From an uncultured Bacteroides sp. (GTDB taxonomy: Bacteria; Bacteroidota; Bacteroidia; Bacteroidales; Bacteroidaceae): a stretch of 64,000 bases of DNA. Position 1 is the stretch's first letter. Each line of letters opens with the position of its first letter. The notes under the pieces are model-generated. The model was not told the origin of the DNA and ran no database searches. It saw only the letters and a program-made list of their open reading frames with translations. The position numbers and the translations under genes are program-made. The stretch is taken from the NCBI RefSeq assembly GCF_900547205.1, contig NZ_URFY01000003.1:1-64000 (forward strand). Reading direction: 5' to 3'. This document shows positions 43,612 to 53,330 of this stretch, one piece after another.

Positions 43612-46600
43612 TCATTCCCTCTTATGAGCTTTGCCATGCTTGCTAGGGCATACATTGAAATGCTTCTTAAAGACCTCCCTGAAATACTTCACATTGTTGA
43701 AACCGCACATCCAAGCCACCTCCGTAACATTATTTTTGCCTTGCTCTAACAATTGTGCCGCACGATGCAAACGAATGAAACGAATATATTCGGAAGGAGA
43801 ATGATCTGTGAGTTCTTTCAACTTATTATATAAGTTTGTGCGGCACATATTGAGAGAAGCACAGAGCATATCCACATTGAAATCAGAGTTACTGATATTT
43901 TTTTCTATAATTTCTCTTACCAAGAGTAGGAATTTCCGGTCCAATTCACTCATTGGACTATCCAGCCCAATTTCTTCCTGCAGCTCCAAGTCACCATATC
44001 GCCGGCGGAGCAAAGCACGGTTCAACAGTATATTTTCGATGGATGCTTTTAATATCTCGATGGTAAAAGGTTTCACGATATAATCGTCGGCTCCGTTTTT
44101 TAATCCTTGCAGAATGTTCTTTTCATCGTTCAAAGCCGTTAATAATACAACTGGGATATGCGACGTTTCAATATTACTCTTGATGGCGTTACACAATTCA
44201 TCCCCTCCCATCTCGGGCATCATAATATCTGATAATACAAGCTCCGGTCTGAATGTATCCAGTAAAGGCAATGCTTCTTTTCCATTGCAACATTCCTGCA
44301 CTTTATAGTCCTTGCTTAGCATATCTACAAGATAAACGCGAAGGTCGTCGTGATCTTCCACAATAAGAATGCGATGCAGAAAACGTTCCCCTTCTATCCT
44401 TTCATCACGTTTAGTGGTGGCATAAAGCTGCATTTGAGGGATTTGCGCTATGACATCCGTCCGGAGCCTCGAGATTAAATGAGCTTTTCGGAAATGCTTA
44501 TTCCCCTTTGGAAATATAATTTTGATGCTTGTTCCTTCTTGTAGAATGCTATTCACCATAATCTTTCCCTTGTGCAGACGTACCAGTTTATGAACCAGCA
44601 TCAACCCCACTCCGCTGCCCGCCACTCTTGAATTAACAGCATTGCTCGCCCGAAAAAACGAACGGAACATTTTCTTTTGCTCACTGTCAGGTATGCCGAT
44701 GCCGGTATCTCTGATTTCTACACTCCACGTTTCTGCCGATTCATCCACACATACATATACGCAACCGTTTTCGGGTGTGTACTTAATAGCATTGGACAAG
44801 AGGTTCTTCACAATGGAATCCATTTTATCTTTATCGAACCACACATTCAGGTAATTGAAATGACACTCACAATTTAAATGGATATGCCTCGCCTCGGCAA
44901 ATGTCATGAATGAATGACAGATTTCTTGTATGAATGCATTCAGTTCGTGCTCCGAAATATATAATTCCGATGAATCGATGTTGATGTGAGCCAAGTTAAT
45001 CAGGTTGCTAGTCAGCCGAAGAAGCGTATGCACATTTTTCAAAGCCATATTCAAGTGATTTACCCCTTCGGTTGTTACTAACTTATTAGTTAATAGCTCC
45101 TCCAAGGGAGCTTTTATTAGCGTAAGAGGAGTACGGATTTCATGTGCTGTAGTCGTAAAGAACTGTGTCCTTTCATCTGCAATCTTCTTTTGCTTTCGAA
45201 GAAGAATCATACGGATGACCACCCCTGATATTAATAAGAATAACAGGATATATGCAAGTATTGCCCACGCACTTGCCCATGCGGGACGCGCCACCGTTAT
45301 CAAAATCTTTCTATCTTCAAGAACTTTGGTTTTATCTTCATTCGATACTGATCGTACATCAAGCACATATTCGCCGGGAGGCAGATTCGTGAAGCGGACC
45401 AGCCCTTCGGAGTTGGGAGTATTCCATTCATTGTAAAAGCCATTCAACTTCCACGAATAGAGGATGTTGGATGGATAATCATAATTGATAGAAGAAACTT
45501 GAAATGAGAATGTGTTTTGATTATACTTTAGTTTTAGATGTTGCGTCTCATTGATATCCTTTTCAAGGGGTGAATTGTCATCGCCCGGATATACAGATTG
45601 ATAGGATATCAAAAAATCACTGAATATCATGGGCGAATAACGACGATGAGGGATTTGAAGATTTGCGGGGAAACTGATAACGCCGTCATTGCTCCCCAAG
45701 ATACATCTGCCTTTCTTAGTTAACACACAGGATCCGGCATTGAAACTGGCACTCATGAGCCCTTGTTCTCGGGTCCAGTTGAGAATTGACTTATCATGAG
45801 GAGAGAATATCACTATACCGTTTTCAGTACTCATCAGCATACTGCCATCTGCTCTTGGAATAATCGTATAGATATTATTAGAAATCAGGGCACAATTATC
45901 TGTATTATAGCGTACAAATGTTTTTTTCGGTATGTCATATACTATTAGTCCGGCACCGTCTGTTCCTATATAGAGCTTATTATCATCCGTTTGGCAGAGC
46001 ACACATACATTCATCATCTCGGCAGGAAAATCAAGAAGTTCATAGAATCCGGATTCTTTATTGAGCAGATAGAGTCCCATAGAAGTGCCAATCCACATAT
46101 GGCCTGCATTTTTCTCTATAATAGAAGTCACGGAGCTCAATCCCGAATATATTCGGGCTTTCCTCGTACGGGGATTAAAACATTTCAGGCTATTGCAACC
46201 TCCCGACCAAATACATCCCTGAGAGTCGACCTTGATATCCTTTATATTATGGTCGGGAGTGGAACCCGACAGAGAACAAAGGGAGGGGGAGATATATTCA
46301 ACCGTCATTGTACGTTTATTTATCTGATAAATACCCGAAGTATACCCACCTACCCACACCACATCCGGTGAAACTTCGCATAGAATCATAATGATATTAC
46401 TATCGTCCTGCTCATTATCCGAAGAATTGAGAAAGGTATGCCATCGGCGGGTGCGATAACTATAAAGACTGACGCCATTGTTGGTGCCGAACCATAAGTC
46501 GCCATCGCTATCTTCAATGATGTCGTTCACTTGATTGTTTATCAACGACTGGGGGTTACCAATCGAATGTTTTATCCATCGGTAGTCAGTATACCGATTA

Positions 46601-47583
46601 TCCCGGATAGTGATTCCTCCCGGATAATTGACAAGCCAGATGCACTTGCCATCGTCTACAAAGATATCGTTTATGTTGTTTACATTCAGTTCGTTGTAGC
46701 TCTCGTAGTTTGCCGTAATGTACGATTCCATTTTACAAGAATCCACTCCCATTTTAAAAACGCCTTTACAATTGGTTGCTACCAGCACTTCTTCGTCAGA
46801 AAAATCAGTAATGCGGGTAATACTTGCACTGCCGGATATGTTATCACACCGAATATCGGATGGATTGGACAAATTGTAAACATACACCCCTTTATGGAAT
46901 GTTCCTATAAAAAGCTTATGCGATGCCGAATGATAAAAAAGTTCACTAATACGCGCATTTACAGGTTCAATTCTTTTGCACGATTGTGGCAGCAGAACGC
47001 CCTCTTTCATGCTGATGCAATATAAACCCTCTTCGGTGCCCAGAAAGTAATTAGTGCTGTCTGCCTGCTCGATGGCATTGATTGTTCCATATTTATTAGG
47101 GATCACTTGCACAGTCTGACCGATAGACGGATTGAATATAGTGATGCAATCATTGTCGCATAGCCAGATGAAGTTATTCCGGTCCATATGACCATAACTT
47201 ATAATATCTGTGGGGGTGTCTCCGGCCAACTTAGGAAAGCTGTACTCCTTTACAAAACAATCATGCATTTTATCATAACGAAAAATCCGGCCTTTCCTTC
47301 CTATCACCCATAAAATGTGCTTATTATCCAGATACAACCAGTTCAGGTTCATTCTTGGATTAATGGCCGTTGTTCCGTCCATCAGCCTATAATGTTTCAC
47401 AAATTTGCCGTTATAGCGGTCAATACCCTCATTGGTGAGAAACCACATATAGCCTAAAGAATCTTTAAGAACACGATAGATTTTATGATCACCAAGTCCG
47501 TTTTGCGTACCGATATGCCTATATATCTGGGCTGAACAAATGAATGGAACCAAAACGAAAAAGGCAAATAATAAATGTTTCAT
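43612..47583 (-). CDS. Hybrid two-component system regulator (HTCS)
   Basis: A 1323-residue one-protein two-component system. A signal peptide (ends CSAQ) is followed by two seven-bladed-propeller regions of reg_prop repeats (DSDGDLWFGTNNGVSLY, NAGHMWIGTSMGLYLL), then a Y_Y_Y domain (about 690-765), a membrane segment (about 772-795) and HisKA with His about 814 (TTAHEIRTPL). The HATPase has SNAIKYTPENG, DTGIGIPDSE and GSGVGLMLVH, followed by a receiver with Asp about 1119 (LVLSDIMMPEMGG) and an AraC HTH at the C-terminus. It senses an oligosaccharide in the periplasm and activates glycan genes in this family. It is about 3 kb from the GH95-GH140 operon and on the opposite strand, so RG-II fragments are a plausible cue. 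Confidence 0.9.
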   Translation of the reverse strand: MKHLLFAFFVLVPFICSAQIYRHIGTQNGLGDHKIYRVLKDSLGYMWFLTNEGIDRYNGKFVKHYRLMDGTTAINPRMNLNWLYLDNKHILWVIGRKGRIFRYDKMHDCFVKEYSFPKLAGDTPTDIISYGHMDRNNFIWLCDNDCITIFNPSIGQTVQVIPNKYGTINAIEQADSTNYFLGTEEGLYCISMKEGVLLPQSCKRIEPVNARISELFYHSASHKLFIGTFHKGVYVYNLSNPSDIRCDNISGSASITRITDFSDEEVLVATNCKGVFKMGVDSCKMESYITANYESYNELNVNNINDIFVDDGKCIWLVNYPGGITIRDNRYTDYRWIKHSIGNPQSLINNQVNDIIEDSDGDLWFGTNNGVSLYSYRTRRWHTFLNSSDNEQDDSNIIMILCEVSPDVVWVGGYTSGIYQINKRTMTVEYISPSLCSLSGSTPDHNIKDIKVDSQGCIWSGGCNSLKCFNPRTRKARIYSGLSSVTSIIEKNAGHMWIGTSMGLYLLNKESGFYELLDFPAEMMNVCVLCQTDDNKLYIGTDGAGLIVYDIPKKTFVRYNTDNCALISNNIYTIIPRADGSMLMSTENGIVIFSPHDKSILNWTREQGLMSASFNAGSCVLTKKGRCILGSNDGVISFPANLQIPHRRYSPMIFSDFLISYQSVYPGDDNSPLEKDINETQHLKLKYNQNTFSFQVSSINYDYPSNILYSWKLNGFYNEWNTPNSEGLVRFTNLPPGEYVLDVRSVSNEDKTKVLEDRKILITVARPAWASAWAILAYILLFLLISGVVIRMILLRKQKKIADERTQFFTTTAHEIRTPLTLIKAPLEELLTNKLVTTEGVNHLNMALKNVHTLLRLTSNLINLAHINIDSSELYISEHELNAFIQEICHSFMTFAEARHIHLNCECHFNYLNVWFDKDKMDSIVKNLLSNAIKYTPENGCVYVCVDESAETWSVEIRDTGIGIPDSEQKKMFRSFFRASNAVNSRVAGSGVGLMLVHKLVRLHKGKIMVNSILQEGTSIKIIFPKGNKHFRKAHLISRLRTDVIAQIPQMQLYATTKRDERIEGERFLHRILIVEDHDDLRVYLVDMLSKDYKVQECCNGKEALPLLDTFRPELVLSDIMMPEMGGDELCNAIKSNIETSHIPVVLLTALNDEKNILQGLKNGADDYIVKPFTIEILKASIENILLNRALLRRRYGDLELQEEIGLDSPMSELDRKFLLLVREIIEKNISNSDFNVDMLCASLNMCRTNLYNKLKELTDHSPSEYIRFIRLHRAAQLLEQGKNNVTEVAWMCGFNNVKYFREVFKKHFNVCPSKHGKAHKRE

Positions 47584-47745
47584 GCCGGAACCTGTTTTTT
47601 ATTTGTATGGTATATAGAACAGATTGGATAAGGAAAAGTTCGATTATTTTATAACATAAGTCAAATGATGCACTTTGTTCGGCAGCAACATCGAACTCAT
47701 TTTGGTTTCACTTGTTTGAATTATAAAATCATTAAAGCAACCAAT

Positions 47746-48210
47746 ATGAAAAAAGTTACATCTATTATCGTACCTGTAGTGATATGTTTTCTGGTGGGAT
47801 TCACAGCAAGTTATTTCCAGAAGGATGCCATAGAGACATGGTATCCATATCTAAACAAGCCATCGCTTACACCTCCCAACATTGTTTTCCCAATAGCATG
47901 GAGTATTATATACTTATGTATGGGAATATCAATCGGATTAATTCTGATTTCTAACTCATTAAAAAGACAAAATCTGATTACGATTTTCGGCATACAACTT
48001 TTTCTCAACTTCGGATGGAGCATTCTGTTTTTCTATTTCCGCAATCCGCTATGGGGAATGATTGATATTCTCCTACTCGATGTTGTTGTCACAATGTATG
48101 CGTTCGTAAGCTATCCGGTGAAAAAAGTAAGTTCTATTTTATTCTGGCCCTACATTATCTGGATTTATTTTGCCACTTACCTGAATGGTTATATCCTACT
48201 AAATAATTAA
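47746..48210 (+). CDS. TspO/MBR family membrane protein
   Basis: A 154-residue protein of five membrane helices. ATG 47,746 (MKKVTSIIVPVVICFLVGFTASYF) is chosen; the open frame upstream is not membrane-like. Family features are WYPYLNKPSLTPPNIVFPIAWSIIYLCMGISIGLI, the PxWxF-type loop before helix 2, and NFGWSILFFYFRNPLWGMIDILLLD. TspO proteins bind porphyrins and sterol-like molecules and act in stress or tetrapyrrole handling. It is divergent from the HTCS gene and followed by the amylase gene 82 bp later. Confidence 0.88.
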   Translation: MKKVTSIIVPVVICFLVGFTASYFQKDAIETWYPYLNKPSLTPPNIVFPIAWSIIYLCMGISIGLILISNSLKRQNLITIFGIQLFLNFGWSILFFYFRNPLWGMIDILLLDVVVTMYAFVSYPVKKVSSILFWPYIIWIYFATYLNGYILLNN

Positions 48211-48292
48211 GTACTAACAAAAAACGAGGATGAAGGGAACTTAATCTTTTTGTCCATTGTTCTTTTATAACATCAAACAAAAAAGCTGAGAT

Positions 48293-49732
48293 ATGGAAAA
48301 TGGAGTAATGATGCAGTATTTCGAATGGAATCTTCCGAATGAAGGGAAGTTGTGGAAACAATTAAAGGACGATGCGTCGCATTTGCAGGAAATTGGAGTG
48401 ACAGCGGTGTGGATTCCGCCAGCTTACAAAGCTGACGAACAGCAGGACGAGGGTTATGCAACGTATGACTTATACGACCTTGGAGAGTTTGAACAGAAAG
48501 GAACTGTAAGAACAAAATACGGTACGAAAGATGAACTGAAAGAGATGATTGATGAATTGCATAAACATCATATTTCTGTTTATCTAGATGTAGTATTAAA
48601 CCACAAAGCCGGAGGTGATTTCACCGAAAAGTTTATGGTAGTGGAAGTCAATCCCGAACAGCGAAATGAAGCTCTGGGAGAACCGTTTGAAATACAGGGT
48701 TGGACTGGCTATAGCTTTCATGGTCGCAAAGACAAATATTCGGATTTCAAATGGCATTGGTATCACTTCTCCGGGACTGGTTTTGATGATGCTCAGAAAC
48801 GAAGCGGCATTTTTCAGATTCAGGGAGAAGGAAAAGCCTGGAGCAGCGGTGTGGACGGTGAAAACGGAAACTACGATTTTCTGTTGTGTAACGACATCGA
48901 CTTGGATCATCCTGAAGTAATTGAAGAATTGAATCGTTGGGGAAAATGGGTGGCTAACGAATTGAATCTTGACGGAATGCGTTTGGACGCCATTAAGCAT
49001 ATGAAGGATAAATTTGTGAAGCAATTCCTCGATGCTGTAAGAAGCGATAAAGGCGATGACTTTTATGCGGTGGGCGAATATTGGAATGGCGACCTGGAAA
49101 CACTGGATAGCTATCTGGAAGCTGTAGGTAATAAAATCAACTTGTTTGATGTCCCGTTACATTATAATATGTTTCAGGCATCACAAGAAGGAAAAGACTA
49201 CGATTTACAGAATATCCTAAAAAACACATTGGTAGAGAAACATTGCGAATTGGCTGTCACTCTGGTCGACAATCACGATACCCAACTCGGAAGTTCGTTG
49301 GAATCATGGGTTGCCGATTGGTTTAAACCGCTGGCTTACGGGCTCATTCTTTTAATGAAAGACGGTTATCCCTGCGTATTCTATGGAGATTATTACGGTG
49401 TGAAAGGGGAAAAATCTCCTCATACCCACATTCTCGATATCTTGTTGAACGCCAGACGGAAATATGCGTATGGGGATCAGATTGATTATTTCGACCATCC
49501 ATCTACCGTTGGTTTCATTCGCACGGGAGATGAAGAGCATGGTGGGCTTGTCTTTTTAATGTGTAATGACGAAGCGGGCGGCAAGTCGATGAGTTTGGGT
49601 GAAGAGCATAAAGGTGAAGTTTGGCATGAAATCACCGGAAGTATTCAGGAAGAAGTTACTTTGGATGAAGAAGGGAGCGGTGAATTTCTTGTTGATGCAC
49701 GTAATCTTGCTGTTTGGGTAAAGAAAGACTGA
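48293..49732 (+). CDS. Cytoplasmic GH13 alpha-amylase
   Basis: A 479-residue enzyme without signal peptide (MENGVMMQYFEWNLPNEGKLWKQL), like the liquefying-type cytoplasmic alpha-amylases of GH13 subfamily 5. Conserved regions are DVVLNHKAGGD (region I), DGMRLDAIKHM (nucleophile Asp, about 231), FYAVGEYWNGD (acid Glu, about 265) and VTLVDNHDTQ (transition-state Asp, about 329). It hydrolyses alpha-1,4-glucans such as internal glycogen or imported maltodextrin. A terminator hairpin follows at 49748-49787. It is not obviously linked to the RG-II genes. Confidence 0.9.
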   Translation: MENGVMMQYFEWNLPNEGKLWKQLKDDASHLQEIGVTAVWIPPAYKADEQQDEGYATYDLYDLGEFEQKGTVRTKYGTKDELKEMIDELHKHHISVYLDVVLNHKAGGDFTEKFMVVEVNPEQRNEALGEPFEIQGWTGYSFHGRKDKYSDFKWHWYHFSGTGFDDAQKRSGIFQIQGEGKAWSSGVDGENGNYDFLLCNDIDLDHPEVIEELNRWGKWVANELNLDGMRLDAIKHMKDKFVKQFLDAVRSDKGDDFYAVGEYWNGDLETLDSYLEAVGNKINLFDVPLHYNMFQASQEGKDYDLQNILKNTLVEKHCELAVTLVDNHDTQLGSSLESWVADWFKPLAYGLILLMKDGYPCVFYGDYYGVKGEKSPHTHILDILLNARRKYAYGDQIDYFDHPSTVGFIRTGDEEHGGLVFLMCNDEAGGKSMSLGEEHKGEVWHEITGSIQEEVTLDEEGSGEFLVDARNLAVWVKKD

Positions 49733-49747
49733 TAGATAGAAATTAAA

Positions 49748-49787
49748 AAAGCGGGTAAATATGCAATGCAGCACATTTACCCGCTTT
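49748..49787. terminator. Hairpin terminator between convergent amylase and DUF2807 genes
   Basis: AAAGCGGGTAAAT (49748-49760) and ATTTACCCGCTTT (49775-49787) are perfect complements, flanked by an A-run on the left. This suits both converging transcripts. Confidence 0.75.
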
Positions 49788-49807
49788 CTATATTTTATAG
49801 AATAGAA

Positions 49808-50611
49808 CTATTTTGCAAAAATAGAGTTTTTCCTTCCTTCTTTATTGACTACAGAGGGGTTTCCTTTATACTCGACATCTCCGCTTCCTGAAACTTTTGC
49901 GTTCAATTGTTTAGAAGCATTACAAGATATATCGCCAGAGCCGGCTACCGTAGCAGTTACATTTGTAGCAGTTAGTTTATCGGCACTGATATCACCGGAA
50001 CCGTTGACAGTTAAAGTTGCCTGCTGCGTTTTTCCTTTTATATCAACATCGCCAGAGCCGCTTACCTCGGCTTTCACAACTGTTGCTTTCACATTCTTTA
50101 AATCAACATCTCCACTTCCTTCCACAGATGTACTAATAGTGGCATATTGCAGATTTTCCGCATCAATATCTCCCGAACCGGTTATTTTCAACTTCAGGTC
50201 ATTACCTTTGATAGTTCCTTTCAGAGAAACATCTGACGAACCTGTGATATGCACCTTATCCAATGAAGGCGAAGAAGCTATCACTTTCAGTCTCCGCTCT
50301 CCACTAAGAATTCTAACACCATCCTTTATATTGATTTTCAATACACCTTTTACTGTTGATATCTCTAGCAGATCCACCAGATTATCTGAACCGTAGACAG
50401 AGACTTTCGTCTTAGAATCGTTACTCTGGCGATACTCAACGTCCGGGCTACCTAACACCTTTATCGAACTGAAATCACTAACGTTATTTATCTCCTTCGT
50501 AATGTGATTTTTACTTGGAGTAACCGTTTGCGCATTTATTCCTGTCGACGACAAGAATAAAAGCACGACCAACATAGATGTAATCTTTAAATTCTTCATA
50601 ATTTCTTTCAT
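49808..50611 (-). CDS. DUF2807 (head GIN / putative auto-transporter adhesin-like) exported protein
   Basis: A 267-residue exported protein with signal peptide (MKNLKITSMLVVLLFLSSTGINAQ; ATG 50,599 is an alternative start). The rest is a regular beta-helix-like series of short repeats with the phrase SGSGD(V/I): LKITGSGDIDAENL, TSVEGSGDVDLKN, AEVSGSGDVDIKG, LTVNGSGDISADKL, ATVAGSGDISCNA, AKVSGSGDVEYKG. This is the DUF2807 fold common in Bacteroidetes. Function is unknown; a periplasmic or surface location is expected. It is divergent from the GH95 operon. Confidence 0.85.
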   Translation of the reverse strand: MKEIMKNLKITSMLVVLLFLSSTGINAQTVTPSKNHITKEINNVSDFSSIKVLGSPDVEYRQSNDSKTKVSVYGSDNLVDLLEISTVKGVLKINIKDGVRILSGERRLKVIASSPSLDKVHITGSSDVSLKGTIKGNDLKLKITGSGDIDAENLQYATISTSVEGSGDVDLKNVKATVVKAEVSGSGDVDIKGKTQQATLTVNGSGDISADKLTATNVTATVAGSGDISCNASKQLNAKVSGSGDVEYKGNPSVVNKEGRKNSIFAK

Positions 50612-50826
50612 TTAATATTATAACGACAAATATAGAAAGTATATTTCTAATTTCAACAAAATAGTCATCCTAACTACAATATTTGCCATACAATTGCTTC
50701 ATACGGCCGCAATCTAAACCTTGCATCTTTCAAATTTTCCAAACTAATGAACTACATTATAGCGAGTGGGTACAAAATCGGCCTTCAACCGTCCTTTTTA
50801 TAAAAGTAAAAAGCAAATTGAAAGAC

Positions 50827-53295
50827 ATGAATAAAAAGAGATTAATCGGATGTCTATTTGTACTGCTGTCTGCCGGTTGCATTTATGCGCAAAAGGGAAA
50901 TTCCAATGCACAGGAATACAAACTATGGTACGACCGTCCCGCACAGGTATGGACCGAAGCATTACCCTTGGGCAATGGTCGCCTTGGGGCTATGGTATAC
51001 GGAACGCCGGGCACAGAGCAAATACAACTGAACGAAGAAACCATCTGGGCAGGACGTCCCAACAACAACGCAAACCCGAACGCACTGGAATACATTCCGA
51101 AGGTGCGCGAACTCGTTTTTGCCGGAAAGTATCTGGAAGCCCAGACATTGGCTACCGAGAAAGTTATGGCAAAGACTAATTCGGGAATGCCTTATCAAAG
51201 CTTCGGAGACTTACGAATCGCATTCCCCGGACATACCCGCTACAGCAATTATTACCGTGAATTGAGCTTGGATTCTGCCCAGGCTATTGTCCGTTACGAA
51301 GTAGACGGAGTGCAATACCAACGGGAAACTATCACTTCTTTTACCGACCAGGTTGTGATGGTTCGTTTGACAGCCAATCGTCCGGGAAAGATTACTTTCA
51401 ATGCCCAACTCACCTCGCCGCATCAGGATGTGATGATAGCGAGCGAAGAAGGAAACAGTGTCACTCTTTCGGGCGTATCGTCCTTGCACGAAGGTCTGAA
51501 AGGCAAAGTGGAGTTTCAAGGGAGACTGACTGCAAAGAATAAAGGTGGCAATATGGCTTGTGCCGATGGAATTCTCTCCGTCGAAGGAGCCGATGAAGCT
51601 GTAGTCTATGTATCCATCGCCACTAATTTCAATAATTACCAAGACATTACGGGCAATCAAGTGGAGCGGGCGAAAGATTATCTATCGAAAGCCACCATTC
51701 ATCCTTTTGCCGAAGCAAAGAAAAGTCATATAGATTTCTACCGCCGATACCTGACACGTGTTTCTCTCAATCTTGGAGAAGACCAATATAAGAATGTGAC
51801 AACGGATAAACGTGTAGAGAATTTCAAGAATACGAATGACGCACATTTGGTCGCTACCTATTTCCAGTTCGGACGTTATCTACTGATTTGCTCGTCGCAG
51901 CCCGGCGGACAACCCGCCAATCTTCAGGGCATCTGGAATGATAAACTATTCCCCTCCTGGGATAGCAAATACACTTGCAACATTAATCTGGAAATGAATT
52001 ATTGGCCCTCGGAAGTTACAAATCTGAGCGAGTTGAATGAACCGCTTTTCCGACTGATAAAAGAAGTGAGCGAGACAGGAAAGGAAACGGCTAAAACCAT
52101 GTATGGAGCCAACGGATGGGTGTTGCACCACAACACGGATATTTGGCGCATCACAGGAGCACTGGACAAAGCACCTTCGGGAATGTGGCCCAGCGGTGGT
52201 GCTTGGCTTTGCCGCCATCTTTGGGAACGCTACCTCTATACGGGAGACGTTGAGTTTCTACGTTCCGCCTACCCTATCCTGAAAGAGTCCGCACGTTTTT
52301 TTGATGAAATAATGGTAAAAGAACCTGTACACAATTGGCTCGTTGTTTGCCCCAGCAATTCACCGGAGAATGTACATTCGGGCAGCAATGGGAAAGCTAC
52401 CACAGCCGCCGGATGCACAATGGACAACCAATTGATTTTCGATCTTTGGACAGCGATTATTTCTGCTTCTCAAATACTGGACACAGATAAGGAATTTGCC
52501 GCTCATCTGGCGCAACGGCTCAAAGAAATGGCACCCATGCAAGTGGGATATTGGGGACAGCTACAAGAGTGGATGTTCGACTGGGACGACCCGAAGGATG
52601 TGCACCGCCACGTGTCCCATCTCTACGGACTCTTCCCCAGCAACCAGATTTCCCCTTACCGCACACCCGAATTATTCGATGCGGCACGTACCTCATTGAT
52701 TCATCGCGGCGACCCGTCTACGGGCTGGAGCATGGGATGGAAAGTTTGCCTTTGGGCGCGTTTGCTTGATGGCGACCATGCCTACAAACTGATTACGGAC
52801 CAGTTGACCTTGGTACGCAATGAAAAGAAAAAAGGCGGCACCTACCCTAACCTGTTCGATGCGCATCCGCCCTTCCAGATAGACGGTAACTTCGGTTGTG
52901 CTGCAGGTATCGCCGAAATGCTGATGCAAAGCTATGACGGATTTATCTATCTGCTTCCCGCACTTCCCAGTATTTGGAAAGAAGGTTCTGTAAAAGGAAT
53001 CATTGCCCGTGGAGGATTTGAGCTCGACCTGAGTTGGAAAAATGGAAAAGTAGACCGTCTCGTCGTGAAATCCCACAAGGGCGGCAATTGCCGGCTTCGT
53101 TCCCTCAACCCTTTGAGTGGCAAAGGGCTGAAACGCACCAAAGGCATCAATCCGAATCCTCTCTATGCGGTTCCTACCATCGCCAAGCCGCTTATCAACG
53201 AGAAAGCAATGCTGAATAAGGTGAAAATAGCAGATACATACTTATATGATTTGCCTACGAAAGCGGGAATGGAATATGTATTAATAGGGAAATAA
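50827..53295 (+). CDS. GH95 alpha-L-galactosidase / alpha-L-fucosidase
   Basis: An 822-residue enzyme; ATG 50,827 gives a signal peptide (MNKKRLIGCLFVLLSAGCIYAQ). Residues about 25-260 form the N-terminal beta-sandwich (LWYDRPAQVWTEALPLGNGRLGAMVYG, the family opening). The (alpha/alpha)6 barrel has LQGIWNDKLFPSWDSKYTCNINLEMNYWPSE, WLVVCPSNSPEN, TGWSMGWKVCLWARLLDGDHAYKL and FQIDGNFGCAAGIAEMLMQS. GH95 contains alpha-1,2-L-fucosidases and alpha-L-galactosidases; the RG-II homologue BT1010 is recalled to remove L-galactose from chain A. First of four co-oriented genes (gap 35 bp to the next). Confidence 0.87.
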   Translation: MNKKRLIGCLFVLLSAGCIYAQKGNSNAQEYKLWYDRPAQVWTEALPLGNGRLGAMVYGTPGTEQIQLNEETIWAGRPNNNANPNALEYIPKVRELVFAGKYLEAQTLATEKVMAKTNSGMPYQSFGDLRIAFPGHTRYSNYYRELSLDSAQAIVRYEVDGVQYQRETITSFTDQVVMVRLTANRPGKITFNAQLTSPHQDVMIASEEGNSVTLSGVSSLHEGLKGKVEFQGRLTAKNKGGNMACADGILSVEGADEAVVYVSIATNFNNYQDITGNQVERAKDYLSKATIHPFAEAKKSHIDFYRRYLTRVSLNLGEDQYKNVTTDKRVENFKNTNDAHLVATYFQFGRYLLICSSQPGGQPANLQGIWNDKLFPSWDSKYTCNINLEMNYWPSEVTNLSELNEPLFRLIKEVSETGKETAKTMYGANGWVLHHNTDIWRITGALDKAPSGMWPSGGAWLCRHLWERYLYTGDVEFLRSAYPILKESARFFDEIMVKEPVHNWLVVCPSNSPENVHSGSNGKATTAAGCTMDNQLIFDLWTAIISASQILDTDKEFAAHLAQRLKEMAPMQVGYWGQLQEWMFDWDDPKDVHRHVSHLYGLFPSNQISPYRTPELFDAARTSLIHRGDPSTGWSMGWKVCLWARLLDGDHAYKLITDQLTLVRNEKKKGGTYPNLFDAHPPFQIDGNFGCAAGIAEMLMQSYDGFIYLLPALPSIWKEGSVKGIIARGGFELDLSWKNGKVDRLVVKSHKGGNCRLRSLNPLSGKGLKRTKGINPNPLYAVPTIAKPLINEKAMLNKVKIADTYLYDLPTKAGMEYVLIGK

Positions 53296-53330
53296 AAAAG
53301 TAGCGAAGAACAAATAATAACATAACTGAT

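Noticed and set aside
49845..50396. 183-codon plus-strand frame opposite the DUF2807 gene
   Set aside because: The repeats in it are the mirror image of the SGSGD repeats of the real gene.
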